From positions 1 to 45,338 of the forward strand of contig CASDOZ010000016.1 of NCBI GenBank assembly GCA_949282265.1: a stretch of 45,338 nucleotides of DNA, given 5' to 3'. The position numbers were made by a program, and so were the translations under genes. Below are positions 45,333 to 45,338 of this stretch, in pieces; positions within the stretch are counted from its first letter, which is position 1; every line of letters starts with the position of its first letter. Origin of the DNA: an uncultured Bacteroidales bacterium. GTDB taxonomy: Bacteria > Bacteroidota > Bacteroidia > Bacteroidales > Paludibacteraceae. The notes beneath the pieces are model-generated. The model made no database searches, was not told where the DNA came from, and was given only the letters and a program-made list of their open reading frames with translations.

Positions 45333-45338
45333 ATTTCA

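Larger units (their letters stand above)
43936..45338 (-). mobile_element. IS3-family insertion sequence (IS150-like), 1403 bp in view
   Basis: The ends are imperfect inverted repeats: TGAAGTGCCCCCCAAAAGTT at 43936 and, read from 45338 inward, TGAAATGCACCCCAAAAGTT. Inside are orfA and orfB on the minus strand in the usual order. orfA has two HTH regions and a leucine-zipper-like end, as in the IS150 group. The right repeat ends on the last base of the window, so the target-site duplication cannot be checked. orfB has a small deletion near its 3' end, so this copy may not move by itself. Confidence 0.88.

Overview
The window looks like a piece of a Bacteroidales (Bacteroidota) chromosome. The evidence is many copies of the Bacteroidota sigma-factor promoter (TTTG, about 19-20 nt, TAnnTTTG), a 286-aa RpoD, a SusD-type protein, a type IX secretion C-terminal domain, DUF5606 and DUF6567 proteins, and the carboxyspermidine route to polyamines. 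The genus cannot be fixed from the sequence. The right edge falls exactly on the last base of an insertion sequence, and the left edge cuts a gene, so the window may be a whole contig that broke at a repeat.

Layout. 1-6022 (minus): a restriction-type defence pair, a PLD-SNF2 helicase followed by an Eco57I-like nuclease/methylase that is frameshifted and cut by the window start. 6235-9319 (minus): an unknown secreted protein, then an operon of DUF5606, NIF3-like and zinc-ribbon coiled-coil proteins. 9517-10569 (plus): a membrane protein and smpB. 10652-13273 (minus): a four-subunit 2-oxoacid:ferredoxin oxidoreductase. 13387-20034: an AraC regulator divergent from an RND efflux operon. That operon is damaged: the adaptor gene is frameshifted and the outer-membrane channel gene is fused in frame, after about 87 codons, to the C-terminal part of a SusD protein. 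20054-23731: a large GH85 endo-beta-N-acetylglucosaminidase with a type IX sorting domain, presumably the rest of a glycan-utilisation locus.

24106-30131 (minus): single-chain pyruvate:ferredoxin oxidoreductase, an AAA ATPase and a DUF1848 protein. 30375-31999 (plus): a ZIP zinc transporter overlapping a free-standing MetH activation domain. 32068-32962 (minus): phosphatidylserine synthase and tRNA-Arg(TCT). 33262-35788 (plus): HtrA/DegP protease and the primary sigma factor. 36287-38383 (plus): an AT-rich pair, a GEVED-like secreted protein and a serine-type sulfatase. 38504-40145 (minus): a DUF6567 lipoprotein, an unknown secreted protein and a small HTH protein, with a 200-nt structured RNA candidate upstream. 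40539-43798 (plus): agmatinase, carboxynorspermidine synthase and carboxynorspermidine decarboxylase, a polyamine cluster. 43936-45338: an IS3-family (IS150-like) element with a damaged orfB.

The most noteworthy items are the efflux-channel/SusD fusion, the rod-like RNA at 40190-40398 with two mutually exclusive folds, the zinc transporter/MetH-activation overlap, a perfect 24-bp inverted repeat carrying two divergent promoters at 9339-9513, and the helicase/methylase defence pair. Three apparent indels (near 1717, 14524 and 44024) mean sequencing or assembly error must be excluded before decay is inferred.
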